This document shows, in pieces, positions 16,447 to 24,921 of a stretch of DNA of 64,000 bases. This DNA comes from Dehalococcoidia bacterium (GTDB taxonomy: Bacteria; Chloroflexota; Dehalococcoidia; Tepidiformales; Tepidiformaceae). The position numbers and the translations under genes are program-made. Under the pieces are notes generated by a model. The model did not search any database, had not been told where the DNA came from, and saw only the letters and a list, made by a program, of their open reading frames with translations. How positions within the stretch are numbered: position 1 is the stretch's first letter; each line of letters begins with the position of its first letter. The stretch lies in NCBI GenBank assembly GCA_020432045.1, contig JAGQHB010000045.1, positions 1-64,000 on the forward strand, given 5' to 3'.

Positions 16447-17733
16447 ATGCAGGATGTACTGGCAATGGTACTGGCTGGTGGACAGGGGGATCGGCTTTCG
16501 ATCCTCTCCGAACAGCGGGCGAAGCCCGCTGTTGTCTTTGGTGGCCAGTACCGGATTATCGACTTCGTATTGAGCAATTGCGCGACGAGCGGGATCTCGA
16601 ATGTCTCGGTCCTGACGCAGTACCGGCCCCGCTCACTGGTGAACCACATCGCGGCGGGGCGCGACTGGGGCTACGACTCGCTGCGGAACCAGCTGCAGAT
16701 CCTGCAGCCATACCTGGGCCGGGCGGACATGGACTGGTACCAGGGCACAGCGGACGCGGTGTATCAGAACCTGTATGTGGTGGAAGAGGCCCAGGCGAGC
16801 GAAGTGCTGGTGCTGGCGGGAGACCACATCTACCTGACCAACTACCGAAATATGATTGCCTACCACCGTGCCAAGGGGGCGGACGTGACCGTCGGGGTGT
16901 ACGACGTCCCGGTGGAGGATGCGCATCGCTACGGCGTACTGGACCTCGACGGCGAGGGACGGATCGTGAACTGGGAAGAGAAGCCTGCCAACCCAAAGTG
17001 GACGTGGGTGAGCATGGGCATCTACTGCTTCAATCGCGACACGCTGGTGGAGCAGCTGCAGGCGGATGCCGACGATGCAGAAAGCAACCACGACTTCGGG
17101 CGGAACATCATCCCGAAAATGTTCCGTGACGCGAGAGTGTTCGGCTACCCGTACTCGGGATACTGGCGGGACGTCGGAACGGTGGCTTCGTACTGGGAAT
17201 CAAACATGGAGCTGGCGCTGCCGAATCCGCCCTTGCGGTTCGATAGCGATGTCGCCCCACTCTGGACGTCCGGGCCGAAGCAGCCGGCAGCGCGATTCGG
17301 GTCGCGGGCAATCGTGCACGATTCGGTGGTCTCGCCGGGCTGCCAGGTGGATGGCAACGTGATCCGTTCAATCCTGTCGCCGGGCGTCATCATCGAGGCG
17401 GGCGCCGAGGTGCGGGACAGCATCATCCACCATGGCTGCGTTATCAGGACCGGCGCGGTTGTCGACCGGTCGATCCTCGACAAAGAAGTCGTCGTTGGAC
17501 GAAATGCGGTGGTAGGCGAAGGCGATGAATCGGTAGCAAATTTCGAGCGTCCGGACATCGTGAACTCCGGGATCTCGATCATCGGGAAGCGGGTGTCGGT
17601 GCCTTCGGGCCTCCACGTAGGCCGCAACGTCGTGATCGGACCGGGAGTGAGCGACGAACTCAGCGAAATAGCACGGCTGGAGAGCGGTTCATCGGTACAC
17701 CCCCGGGTGATGCCGCTTCACCTGTTCGTGTAG
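16447..17733 (+). CDS. glgC: glucose-1-phosphate adenylyltransferase-like nucleotidyltransferase
   Basis: 428 aa. The N-terminus has the sugar-nucleotidyltransferase motif AGGQGDRLSILSEQRAKPA, then GGQYRIIDFVLSN and YRPRSLVNHI, all GlgC-like. The C-terminus is a left-handed beta-helix of hexapeptide-type repeats (SVVSPGCQVDGNVIRSILS). GlgC makes ADP-glucose for glycogen. A TAGAAT -10 lies 24 nt upstream of the ATG and a GGGAGG site lies before it. No other glycogen gene is in view, so the exact nucleotide and sugar are inferred from similarity. Confidence 0.9.
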   Translation: MQDVLAMVLAGGQGDRLSILSEQRAKPAVVFGGQYRIIDFVLSNCATSGISNVSVLTQYRPRSLVNHIAAGRDWGYDSLRNQLQILQPYLGRADMDWYQGTADAVYQNLYVVEEAQASEVLVLAGDHIYLTNYRNMIAYHRAKGADVTVGVYDVPVEDAHRYGVLDLDGEGRIVNWEEKPANPKWTWVSMGIYCFNRDTLVEQLQADADDAESNHDFGRNIIPKMFRDARVFGYPYSGYWRDVGTVASYWESNMELALPNPPLRFDSDVAPLWTSGPKQPAARFGSRAIVHDSVVSPGCQVDGNVIRSILSPGVIIEAGAEVRDSIIHHGCVIRTGAVVDRSILDKEVVVGRNAVVGEGDESVANFERPDIVNSGISIIGKRVSVPSGLHVGRNVVIGPGVSDELSEIARLESGSSVHPRVMPLHLFV

Positions 17734-17763
17734 CAACACCTGGCGACGCCGATCGACGATGCT

Positions 17764-18258
17764 CTATTTCCGAGGACGGATGGCGTAGAGGGTGCGGCCC
17801 TTAGCACAGAGGCGGTCCTGTTCGTCCCTGATCTCAATTTCGACGACGGCGAGTTGGCGGCCCTTCTTGATGACGCGTGCATCCGCCACGATCTGGTTGC
17901 CGAGCGCGGGGCGCATGTAAGTAATGCTGAGGTCCGCGGTACCCGCGGCCTGGTCCATCGCAGGATCGAGCGTGGGGATGATCGCCTCAAGCATCGCGAT
18001 ATCGACGAGGCAGGCGAGAAGGCCACCGTGCACGCTTCCACCGACGCCGCCCATGGTCGTGGCCGAAGCAGCGATCGCGACGCGGGAGAAGCCGGGGCCG
18101 GAGTCGAGGAGGCTGATGCCGAGGGCGCGGTGTAACGGGTGCGTGGCGAATGCTGCCCGGCGCGCTTCGACGATCGAGGGGGCGGCGTCTACCACGAGGG
18201 GAGGACTGTCGACGCCTGAGCGGCCGGATTGTGGCAGTCGTGCATGGTGAGTGCGCAT
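17764..18258 (-). CDS. PaaI-type hotdog thioesterase
   Basis: 164 aa as drawn. The hotdog core shows TMGGVGGSVHGGLLACLVDIA, the family's HGG-containing active-site helix, then LSITYMRPA and RVIKKGRQLAVVEIEI strands. Such enzymes hydrolyse acyl- or aryl-CoA thioesters. The start is uncertain: the ATG at 18258 overlaps a TAGAAT box on the minus strand, so the GTG at 18195 may be the real start. It converges with glgC and is divergent from the acetyltransferase. Confidence 0.85.
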   Translation of the reverse strand: MRTHHARLPQSGRSGVDSPPLVVDAAPSIVEARRAAFATHPLHRALGISLLDSGPGFSRVAIAASATTMGGVGGSVHGGLLACLVDIAMLEAIIPTLDPAMDQAAGTADLSITYMRPALGNQIVADARVIKKGRQLAVVEIEIRDEQDRLCAKGRTLYAIRPRK

Positions 18259-18316
18259 TCTACGTGGAAGGCGGACAGGGTCGAATGCGGGCCCGTGCGT
18301 GCCACACTGTCCCGCG

Positions 18317-18871
18317 ATGCTAGAAGCCGTGGCGCCAGTGACGATCCGACTCGATGATGGGAGAGCCGTGGGACTCCGTGCGCTGACCGCGAGCGACCGG
18401 GCCGAGCATCAGCTATTCGTCGAGCGGCTTTCGAAGCGATCGTCGCGGTTGCGGTTCTTCGTGCCGCTCCGGACCCTGGGCGGAGTTCAGCAGGACGCGT
18501 ACTTCGACCTCGATTACCGCGACCGGCTTGCAGTGGTTGCGGTCATTGGGGATGACCCGGCCATCCATGCCGTCGGACGGTATGCCCGGGAATCAGACGG
18601 CGTCGCAGAGGTGGCGTTGGTGGTCGACGACGGGCTCCAGGGACTCGGGCTCGGGACAGCGTTGCTCAGGCGCCTGGCAAGCCTGGCTCGCGAGCGCGGT
18701 TTCACGATATTCAGCGCGCTCGTGTTGCCCGAGAACTCGACGATGCTGGCACTTTTCGAACACACGGGTTGGCCCACTCGCGTAACCCGCACACGCGACG
18801 CGATTCGCCTTGAGATAGAGCTGCCGGACGAATCGCAGGACGGCGGCCCAGCAAGGACAATCGAGACATGA
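18317..18871 (+). CDS. GNAT-family N-acetyltransferase
   Basis: 184 aa from the ATG at 18317. The frame is open further upstream but that part overlaps the divergent gene's promoter. Motif A, which binds acetyl-CoA, is VVDDGLQGLGLGTALLRRL (residues about 102-120), followed by motif B (FSALVLPENSTMLALFEHTGW). The RDRLAVVAVIGDDPAIHAVGR segment matches the GNAT domain used in fusion to Pat-type protein acetyltransferases. The acceptor is unknown. The stop overlaps the start of the lactonase gene (ATGA). Confidence 0.88.
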   Translation: MLEAVAPVTIRLDDGRAVGLRALTASDRAEHQLFVERLSKRSSRLRFFVPLRTLGGVQQDAYFDLDYRDRLAVVAVIGDDPAIHAVGRYARESDGVAEVALVVDDGLQGLGLGTALLRRLASLARERGFTIFSALVLPENSTMLALFEHTGWPTRVTRTRDAIRLEIELPDESQDGGPARTIET

Positions 18872-19929
18872 ACGGCGGCGATCGCTCCTTGTACGCCGGC
18901 ACGTACACCTCCCGGGAGAGCGAGGGGATCTACCGGCTGGCGTTCAACTCTGAAACCGGGACGGCCGGAAAGCCGGTGCTCGCGGCACGCACCGCGAACC
19001 CATCGTTCGTGCTACCGAAGCCCGGAGGGCAGCTTCTCTACGCGGTGAACGAGCTGTGGGAGTTCGGGGGCCGGCCGGGAGGCGGTGTGACCGCGTTTGC
19101 GGCAGGTGCAGACGGGACACTGGAGGTGATCGGGTCCGAGTGCACGCACGGGGCAGACCCCTGCCACCTTGCCTTCGATTCGACGGGCCAGTTCTTGCTC
19201 GTCTCCAACTTCACCGGCGGGAGCCTGTGCGTGTTGCCAGTGCGAGACGATGGCAGCCTGGAGCAGGCGAGCGATGTCGTGGAGCACCAGGGGCAGGGGC
19301 ACCACCCACGGAGACAGTCGCAGCCGCATGTGCATTCGGTTGCGGTCAGCCCCGGCGGGCTCGTGATCGCCGCGGACCTCGGCATCGACCGGCTGGTGGT
19401 CTATCGGCTGGACACGGACCGAGGTTCGCTGGCGCGGGTGAACGAATGCGCGACGGCCCCGGGCGCCGGTCCGCGCCACATGGCATTCAGCGAGGATGGA
19501 CGAGTGCTTTTTGTTTCCAACGAGCTGGATTCCACGATCACCAGCTACAGCTGGGACGAGGCGACGGGAGGCCTGGCTCGACTCTCAGCAGTGGCGGCGG
19601 CGACCGTGAGAGCGGAGGAGAATTCGCCGGCGCATCTCTTGATGCACCCCGGAGGGTGCTGGCTGTTCGCTTCGAATCGCAGGCACGACAGCATCGCAAC
19701 ATTCGCTCGCGATGCGGACGGAGGTTTGGAGCGGGTTTCCACCGCGCTGAGCGGTGGCCGGAAGCCGCGCGGATTTGCGATCGATCCAGGCGGACGCTGG
19801 CTGGTGGCGGCGAACCAGGATACTGACTCGCTCGTCTTCTTCGCGATCAACGAAGATACAGGGGAACTCACTCGGCAGGGCGAACCGTTGCGTGTGCCAT
19901 CGCCGGTCTGGGTGGCGTTCAGCGCCTGA
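18868..19929 (+). CDS. 6-phosphogluconolactonase-type beta-propeller (YbhE/Pgl family)
   Basis: 353 aa, beta-propeller of the lactonase family. Visible signatures are LYAGTYTS at the start, NPSFVLPKPGGQLLYAVNE, PHVHSVAVSPGG and GAGPRHMAFSEDGRVLFVSNE, the usual repeating blades. In E. coli the homologue hydrolyses 6-phosphogluconolactone, but many relatives act on other lactones. It is translationally coupled to the acetyltransferase and converges with a phosphotriesterase-like gene 6 nt away. The pathway role is inferred. Confidence 0.9.
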   Translation: MNGGDRSLYAGTYTSRESEGIYRLAFNSETGTAGKPVLAARTANPSFVLPKPGGQLLYAVNELWEFGGRPGGGVTAFAAGADGTLEVIGSECTHGADPCHLAFDSTGQFLLVSNFTGGSLCVLPVRDDGSLEQASDVVEHQGQGHHPRRQSQPHVHSVAVSPGGLVIAADLGIDRLVVYRLDTDRGSLARVNECATAPGAGPRHMAFSEDGRVLFVSNELDSTITSYSWDEATGGLARLSAVAAATVRAEENSPAHLLMHPGGCWLFASNRRHDSIATFARDADGGLERVSTALSGGRKPRGFAIDPGGRWLVAANQDTDSLVFFAINEDTGELTRQGEPLRVPSPVWVAFSA

Positions 19930-19935
19930 GCAGCG

Positions 19936-20880
19936 TTAGTAGGGCTGGTTCAGCTCGAAGATGTGGCGGGGGTTCCCGACGGTCATCTGATGGATCGCCT
20001 CGTCGCTGACGCCACGCTCCCGGAGCATGGGGATCACCACATTGGAGATGTGACCGAAGTTCCAGGTGGGGCGCATGCGCTCGACGACCTCGGCTGGCAT
20101 GAAGTCGATGTGGCAGGACGCGTCGTGGCTGAGGGTGATCCGGTCCGCGTAGCCACGTTCGACAAGGGCAGCGACCATGCCGGCACGCTGGGCATCGTCC
20201 CGTGGCCGCTGGAGGCCGATGCGGTCCATACCGCAGTAGCTACCGTTCTGGATGATCTGGTCGAGGTAATCGATGTCGTCGGAATCATCGCTATGGCCGA
20301 TGACGATGCGCGAGAGGTCGACGCCTTCTTCTGCGAAGACTCGCTGCTGGTCGAGACCGGTGCGGTTGCCGGCGTGGGTGTGAGTGCAGATGGGCACACC
20401 AGTTTGACGGTGGGCCCGGGCTGAGGCGCGAAGGATACGTTCATTGGTGGCGTCGAGGGCGGGTTCCGTGGCGCACTTGATGACGTTGGCGCGGACGCCG
20501 GTAGTGCTGATGCCTTCGGTGATGTCGCGGACCATAAGTGCGGTCATATCCGCTTCGGGGCGGCCAACGAAGTAGAAGGGGCGCTGATAGTAAAAGCCGG
20601 TGGGGACAATGATCTGCATGCCGGACTTCTCAGCGGCTTCGCGGATGAATGCGGGGTTGCGGCCGAGGTCGATCGGCGTGAGGTCGACCATCGTCTTCAC
20701 GCCGGCGGCGAGTGCATCCTTGAGGCGTGCGACGGCATCTTTCATGAGGGCTTCGCGGTCGAAGAGTTCCGGGTATTGCTGGTACATGGGCGGCCACATG
20801 ACCAGCACGTGTTCGTGCATGAGGGTGAAGCCCATGTCAGCGGTATCGAAGGGGCCGGTTGCACTCTGGATGATAGCCAC
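19936..20880 (-). CDS. phosphotriesterase-like metal hydrolase (PTE/PLL family)
   Basis: 314 aa amidohydrolase-fold protein. Metal ligands are visible in order: the first HxH in TLMHEHVLV (residues about 20-25), a bridging Lys in VIKCA, His in CTHTHAGN, His in VIGHSDD and Asp in LSHDASC. This is the binuclear-site pattern of phosphotriesterases and phosphotriesterase-like lactonases. The natural substrate is probably a lactone or ester rather than an organophosphate. Its neighbour is also a lactonase. Confidence 0.92.
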   Translation of the reverse strand: MAIIQSATGPFDTADMGFTLMHEHVLVMWPPMYQQYPELFDREALMKDAVARLKDALAAGVKTMVDLTPIDLGRNPAFIREAAEKSGMQIIVPTGFYYQRPFYFVGRPEADMTALMVRDITEGISTTGVRANVIKCATEPALDATNERILRASARAHRQTGVPICTHTHAGNRTGLDQQRVFAEEGVDLSRIVIGHSDDSDDIDYLDQIIQNGSYCGMDRIGLQRPRDDAQRAGMVAALVERGYADRITLSHDASCHIDFMPAEVVERMRPTWNFGHISNVVIPMLRERGVSDEAIHQMTVGNPRHIFELNQPY

Positions 20881-20978
20881 GGGCCGGCTCCGGGAGGTTG
20901 GCTCGGGAGCAGTGAAGGGCTACCCGGCGGGCGGGAGGATACGCGCACGGCTTACGGATCGAAAGTTCGCCGCGGTAG

Positions 20979-22700
20979 CTACTTTCCGACGGCGGGGACG
21001 CCGACGACTTCGATCTCCTCGGCTCTCACAGACTCTCGCGTCCCCTTTTCGGCGACGCGGTAGACGAGGCCCTGGCCACTGGCGAGCTTCAGCTGCGCGT
21101 GGAGGGCGGGAAGGCTGGCAAGGAAGAAGGTGATGACGCCCATGAGCGGCCAGACGGCGAAGCCTGCAAGCGCGAGCTTCCGGGAGACATGGGCAGGACG
21201 CGGCCCGCGCGACCGGTATTCGATGACGATGAGGGCGAGGAGCGGGAAGAAGCAGAGGTAAATGCAGAGGCTGGTGAGGCTCAGCCAGAGCCACGGACTG
21301 ATGGCGCTGCTAAAGTCACCCGCCAGGATATTGCCGAGGCGCCAGGTGGGGCCGGGGAGCTGGAATGGGCGGGCCAGCCACCATCCGGGCATTTCGGCGC
21401 CGAGGTGGTCGTTGAGAAAGATGGGGAGATGGGCGCCCATGGTGACGAGATACCACTGCGCCATCCAGAACGAATGCACCTTGGTGACGGCCCCGGCGAG
21501 CGTGAGCTTGCGGCGGAAGCTGAGAGGCGATTGGCGGTTCAGGGTCGCCATCCAGGCGTAGGGGACATCGCTGGCGCCCCAGGCGTGGCGCACGCTCTGG
21601 GCGTAGTGCGCCCGAAGGGTCTTGAACCAGCCGTCGGTGAGGACGCAGTCGTTGCCGAGGGGCAGGTAGAGGGCTTCGCAGCGGACCTCGTCCCCGAGGG
21701 AATAGGAAGCCTTGAGGTAAAGATGCCAGTCTTCCGGGATGACCTCTTCGTCCCAGTAGTCGACTTCGTGGAGCATCTGCCAGCTGAGCGAGTAGCAGGA
21801 TGTAGGAAAGCGGACGCTGCCCGGGAGACAGAGGTTGGAGAGCCGGTTGATGCCGGACAGGCCGTCGGGGATGCGAAGCGGCGCCGGAATGTCCCAGATG
21901 TTGTTCGAGTTGAAGATCGTTGGCTGCCAGAAGGTCCGGTAGCGGCGCGGCTCGGTGAGGAAGAGGAAGTTGAGCGCCTGGAAATGGCGGGGATGGAATA
22001 CCGCGTCGGCGTCGCAGCTCGTGACGGTGTAGCGGCCGATGTCCTGGCCGTCTTCGACGATGAGGCGGGCGTGGGCATCGCGGAGCGCCCATGCCTCGTT
22101 CGAGCCCTTGCCGGGGGTTTCGCCTTCGATCCCGTGCGGGTGGAACGTGGCGAACATATCGGCGAACTGGGAGCGAAAGCGAAGTATGAGCTCGGCGGCC
22201 TTGGCATGGGCGCCGGGTTCGCGGTCTTCCATCGCCATGACGACGACGAGTTGCCCAGCGTTGCCCTGGGCTGCAAGCGCAGCCACCGTCCGGGAGAGGC
22301 CCTCCACGCTTTCCTTGTAGTTCGGAATGACTACGAGATGCCGCGGCCAGGCCCATTGGGCAGCGGCCGGACGAGATGCTCTCCAGACTGAGTAGGCCTG
22401 GGGCCAATGAATCTTCTCCCAGCGGCTGATCCGCCGGAGGCCGACAACGCAGGCCACGACGATCGAGTAGCTGCGGATAAGCCAGTAGAGGAAGAAGACG
22501 ACGAGGCCAACCGCCAGCACCACCGGCGCACTGAACGGCGCCCAGACGATGGACGATGCGAGGAACAGCGAGACAGCCAGGGGAAGGGCGTCCCAGAGCC
22601 GCGCCCGAAACGGGCTACGCGAATGAAGGGCAAGCTCCGGTGGCCGGCGAAGGATCGCCGGTGACGGATCGGGTGCAGGTTCGAGGGCGCGAAGCGCCAT
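20979..22700 (-). CDS. membrane glycosyltransferase family 2
   Basis: 573 aa from the ATG at 22698-22700; the longer frame upstream is low-complexity. Two TM helices lie near residues 35-85, then the GT2 domain starts at HLVVIPNYKESVEGL. Catalytic features are SCDADAV (DxD-like), VIPEDWHLY (acid/base ED) and QSVRHAW, the Q-x-x-R-x-x-W variant of the processive-enzyme motif. Three to four further TM helices follow (about 430-540). This is a cellulose-synthase-like membrane polysaccharide or glycolipid synthase. The sugar is unknown and no accessory genes are adjacent. Confidence 0.88.
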   Translation of the reverse strand: MALRALEPAPDPSPAILRRPPELALHSRSPFRARLWDALPLAVSLFLASSIVWAPFSAPVVLAVGLVVFFLYWLIRSYSIVVACVVGLRRISRWEKIHWPQAYSVWRASRPAAAQWAWPRHLVVIPNYKESVEGLSRTVAALAAQGNAGQLVVVMAMEDREPGAHAKAAELILRFRSQFADMFATFHPHGIEGETPGKGSNEAWALRDAHARLIVEDGQDIGRYTVTSCDADAVFHPRHFQALNFLFLTEPRRYRTFWQPTIFNSNNIWDIPAPLRIPDGLSGINRLSNLCLPGSVRFPTSCYSLSWQMLHEVDYWDEEVIPEDWHLYLKASYSLGDEVRCEALYLPLGNDCVLTDGWFKTLRAHYAQSVRHAWGASDVPYAWMATLNRQSPLSFRRKLTLAGAVTKVHSFWMAQWYLVTMGAHLPIFLNDHLGAEMPGWWLARPFQLPGPTWRLGNILAGDFSSAISPWLWLSLTSLCIYLCFFPLLALIVIEYRSRGPRPAHVSRKLALAGFAVWPLMGVITFFLASLPALHAQLKLASGQGLVYRVAEKGTRESVRAEEIEVVGVPAVGK

Positions 22701-22954
22701 AGAGAAGGCTCGTCTCTCGAAGAGTCTTCCCACGCCGACGGGGTTAGCTGACGGACTACGGCCGGAGATAGCCGCTCTGCTCGCCGCGTCGCCTGGGGGC
22801 CGACGGCCAGCAGATTCGCCCCTGGATTGGTTCCCCCGTTCCGGTACGCCCGGACTAGGCGTGCGATTTCTCGCAGGGATCAGCGTGAGGTCGACGGTGA
22901 AATCCGTCAAGAACCGAAGTCTTACGGATGCTGCGGCACAAGCACCGGGGCGCG

Positions 22955-22960
22955 TAGCAT
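22955..22960 (+). promoter_or_regulatory. -10 box TAGCAT for leaderless hydrolase gene
   Basis: TAGCAT ends 8 nt before the ATG at 22969 with no Shine-Dalgarno between, so the mRNA probably starts at or near the ATG. Confidence 0.5.
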
Positions 22961-22968
22961 CCGGGGTT

Positions 22969-23685
22969 ATGAGCCGATTCACACGCCTGACCGACAACGA
23001 GATCGTGGACATTCGCGAGGTGCGATTCGCGGTGGAAGCCGCGGGCGAAGAAGCGCCGGGGGTGTTGTTCTACGCAGAGGGTGAAGACGCGATGCCGCTG
23101 GTCGTGATCCAGCACCCCGCGACAAGTTCCAAGGACGATTACTTCGTGCGGGACGTGGGAATGATGTGGGCGCGGCGGGGCTGGGCATGCATGGGCCTCG
23201 ATGCGCCGTACCACGGGGAGCGGGGAGTCGCGGACCCGATGCGGCTGCTCCGGGAGCGCGACCATTTCCCTGCTGCGAGTGCCCAATTCTCGGCTGAACT
23301 GACTGCTGCGGTGAACGCGGTTGCCGAGAAGTTCCCGGTGGACACGGCGCGGTTGGGCTACGTCGGCTACTCGATGGGCAGCATGCTCGGGATCCCGGCT
23401 GTAGCGGCCGATGGACGGTATAAGACCGCGGCCTTCTGCCTGGTTGGCGAAGGGGGCCTGCTGGGATCCGCCACGGCCGAAGGATCACCCGTGGCAGGAC
23501 TGGGCAACGTCGCGGTCCGCATCGTGGGTAAGCTAAGCGACGAGTTTTTCCCGCGGGAATCGACGGAAGCGCTGTATGCGGCGCTCCCCGGGGAAAAGGA
23601 CCTCGCGTGGCTCCCCGGCGGCCACTTCGAGATTGGGCCGGATGTGATCAAGTCAGCAGAGCAGTGGCTGAAGCGGACCCTCTAG
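22969..23685 (+). CDS. alpha/beta hydrolase (dienelactone-hydrolase-like)
   Basis: 238 aa from the ATG at 22969, chosen because TAGCAT lies just upstream as a -10 box; the longer frame has no better signal. The nucleophile elbow is GYSMGSMLG, with the His in LPGGHFEIGPD near the C-terminus and the oxyanion strand VVIQHPATSSKDDYF. The overall pattern is an alpha/beta hydrolase of the dienelactone hydrolase or acetyl-xylan-esterase group. Its stop codon shares the CTAG palindrome with the stop of the convergent CBS gene. Confidence 0.88.
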   Translation: MSRFTRLTDNEIVDIREVRFAVEAAGEEAPGVLFYAEGEDAMPLVVIQHPATSSKDDYFVRDVGMMWARRGWACMGLDAPYHGERGVADPMRLLRERDHFPAASAQFSAELTAAVNAVAEKFPVDTARLGYVGYSMGSMLGIPAVAADGRYKTAAFCLVGEGGLLGSATAEGSPVAGLGNVAVRIVGKLSDEFFPRESTEALYAALPGEKDLAWLPGGHFEIGPDVIKSAEQWLKRTL

Positions 23686-24128
23686 CCCAATTCCCGGCCT
23701 GTCACGTATCCCGCCATCCGGTCGATCTCCGACTGCTGATTGAGCATCGCCCAGCGCATGAGGTCGCCAATCGAAACCATACCGGCGAGTTCACCGCCGG
23801 GACCGACGACGGGCAGGTGGCGGACTCTTCGATTGGTGATCGTCTCCATTGCCTCGGTGATCGGCGTTTCGAGACCGACGGTGATCACGTCGCGGGTCAT
23901 GACATCGCGGATGCGCGTGTGGTCGGGCTCGCAGCGAGCGCCGATGACGCGACGGAGGATGTCGCGTTCTGAGAGGATGCCTACCATCTGGGCGCGTTCG
24001 GCCACGACCAGGGCGCCCACACCGTGGCTATTCATGAGATGGACCGCCTCGTGGACGGAGGCGGTGGGCCCGATGAGGAAGACACCGTTGCCCTTTTCGG
24101 CGATTACATCGCGAACGAAGCCGTGCAT
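23682..24128 (-). CDS. CBS-domain pair protein
   Basis: 148 aa from the ATG at 24126-24128, chosen because GGAGG lies 8 nt upstream. Two CBS motifs fill the protein: residues about 8-62 (ASVHEAVHLMNSHGVGALVV, ILSERDILRRV) and about 75-130 (VMTRDVITVGLETPITEAME, VSIGDLMRWAM). Stand-alone CBS pairs bind adenine nucleotides and act as energy sensors. An AT-rich stretch (24150-24195) with TATGAT and TATAGT carries the promoter. It is convergent with, and 4 nt overlapping, the hydrolase gene. Confidence 0.93.
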   Translation of the reverse strand: MHGFVRDVIAEKGNGVFLIGPTASVHEAVHLMNSHGVGALVVAERAQMVGILSERDILRRVIGARCEPDHTRIRDVMTRDVITVGLETPITEAMETITNRRVRHLPVVGPGGELAGMVSIGDLMRWAMLNQQSEIDRMAGYVTGRELG

Positions 24129-24205
24129 TTGGCATTCCTCCACCTGAAATAGAGTGAGACTATATCATACCTTTCCCCAATCTATATCAATGGATTGCAA
24201 AACCT

Positions 24206-24727
24206 TCACGCGGAGCCTTCGCGCCGGCGGCTTACCGCCTCGCAGACGCCGGATGCGGCGGCGATCTTGAAGTTGTCCCAGGTGACCGTCCGCGCTGGCG
24301 TGAAGACGACCCAGCGCCAATGACGGCCCCGAGCCGTGGAGTCGTTGCGCTTCGGCTCCACCGATTCGCCATGGCCGCCAGCGTACTTGGAGCCCATCTG
24401 CCAGCGGACCGCCTCGAGATCGGCGTCGGCGGCTTCATCTTCTGGGGTTTCGAGGACGCGAGCGGACCCCTGGAACATGGCGCCCTGGAGTTCGGGGAAT
24501 CGCTCGTTCCGGTCCACGAGGATGGTCGTGACTGGGTTCCGGCGGAGGTTCACCACCTTCTGGCCACGGCAGTAGAAGTAGATTTTGCCGCCGCCCCAGC
24601 CGAACCAGAGGGGCGTGAGGTTTATGCGGTCCGCGGGTCCGATGGTCGCGACGCGCATGTTCCAGCTGGAGAGCATGATCTCATCAAGCTGCTCGGGTGT
24701 GAGTGAAAGTTCCTTCGGGATTGGCAC
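24206..24727 (-). CDS. pyridoxamine 5'-phosphate oxidase-like flavoprotein
   Basis: 173 aa from the GTG at 24725-24727, preceded by GGAGA; a longer frame would run towards the tRNA-Gly. The split-barrel flavin-binding pattern is visible: MRVATIGPADRINLTPLWF, KIYFYCRGQKVVNLRRNPVTTILVD and ELQGAMFQGSARVLE. Relatives bind FMN or F420 and reduce or oxidise small molecules. The substrate is unknown. A second protein of the same broad family lies at 28559-29104. Confidence 0.85.
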   Translation of the reverse strand: MPIPKELSLTPEQLDEIMLSSWNMRVATIGPADRINLTPLWFGWGGGKIYFYCRGQKVVNLRRNPVTTILVDRNERFPELQGAMFQGSARVLETPEDEAADADLEAVRWQMGSKYAGGHGESVEPKRNDSTARGRHWRWVVFTPARTVTWDNFKIAAASGVCEAVSRRREGSA

Positions 24728-24781
24728 TGTGGTCTCCTCGTCGTGAGCGTAGGGAGATGATACCCTCCACAGTGCCCTTGA

Positions 24782-24855
24782 GCGGGTGTGGTTCAATGGC
24801 AGAACGCGACCTTCCCAAGGTTGAGACGAGGGTTCGATTCCCTTCGCCCGCTCCA
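24782..24855 (+). tRNA. tRNA-Gly (CCC)
   Basis: 74 nt including encoded CCA. Acceptor stem GCGGGTG/CGCCCGC (one G-U pair) with U73. The anticodon loop is TTCCCAA between CGACC and GGTTG, giving anticodon CCC. The T-loop TTCGATT is standard. The nearest -10-like element is TACCCT at 24761-24766. Confidence 0.95.
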
Positions 24856-24868
24856 GTACGAGACAAAA

Positions 24869-24894
24869 CGAAAGGCGCCCGTTGGCGCCTTTCG
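24869..24894. terminator. terminator after tRNA-Gly
   Basis: Perfect 11-bp stem CGAAAGGCGCC/GGCGCCTTTCG with a CGTT loop, 13 nt past the tRNA. It may also serve the convergent GGDEF-like gene, which ends at 24922. Confidence 0.85.
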
Positions 24895-24921
24895 CATGTG
24901 TTCGAGTCGCCGGGCAGGGTG

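Noticed and set aside
18302-18307. CACACT before the acetyltransferase ATG as a leaderless -10
   Set aside because: It lacks the TA at its start and the spacing is 8 nt, so it does not meet the pattern used for the other genes.
21099-22391. 430-codon plus-strand frame opposite the GT2 gene
   Set aside because: The minus-strand product has GT2 catalytic motifs and TM helices; the plus frame is charged low complexity and has no promoter.
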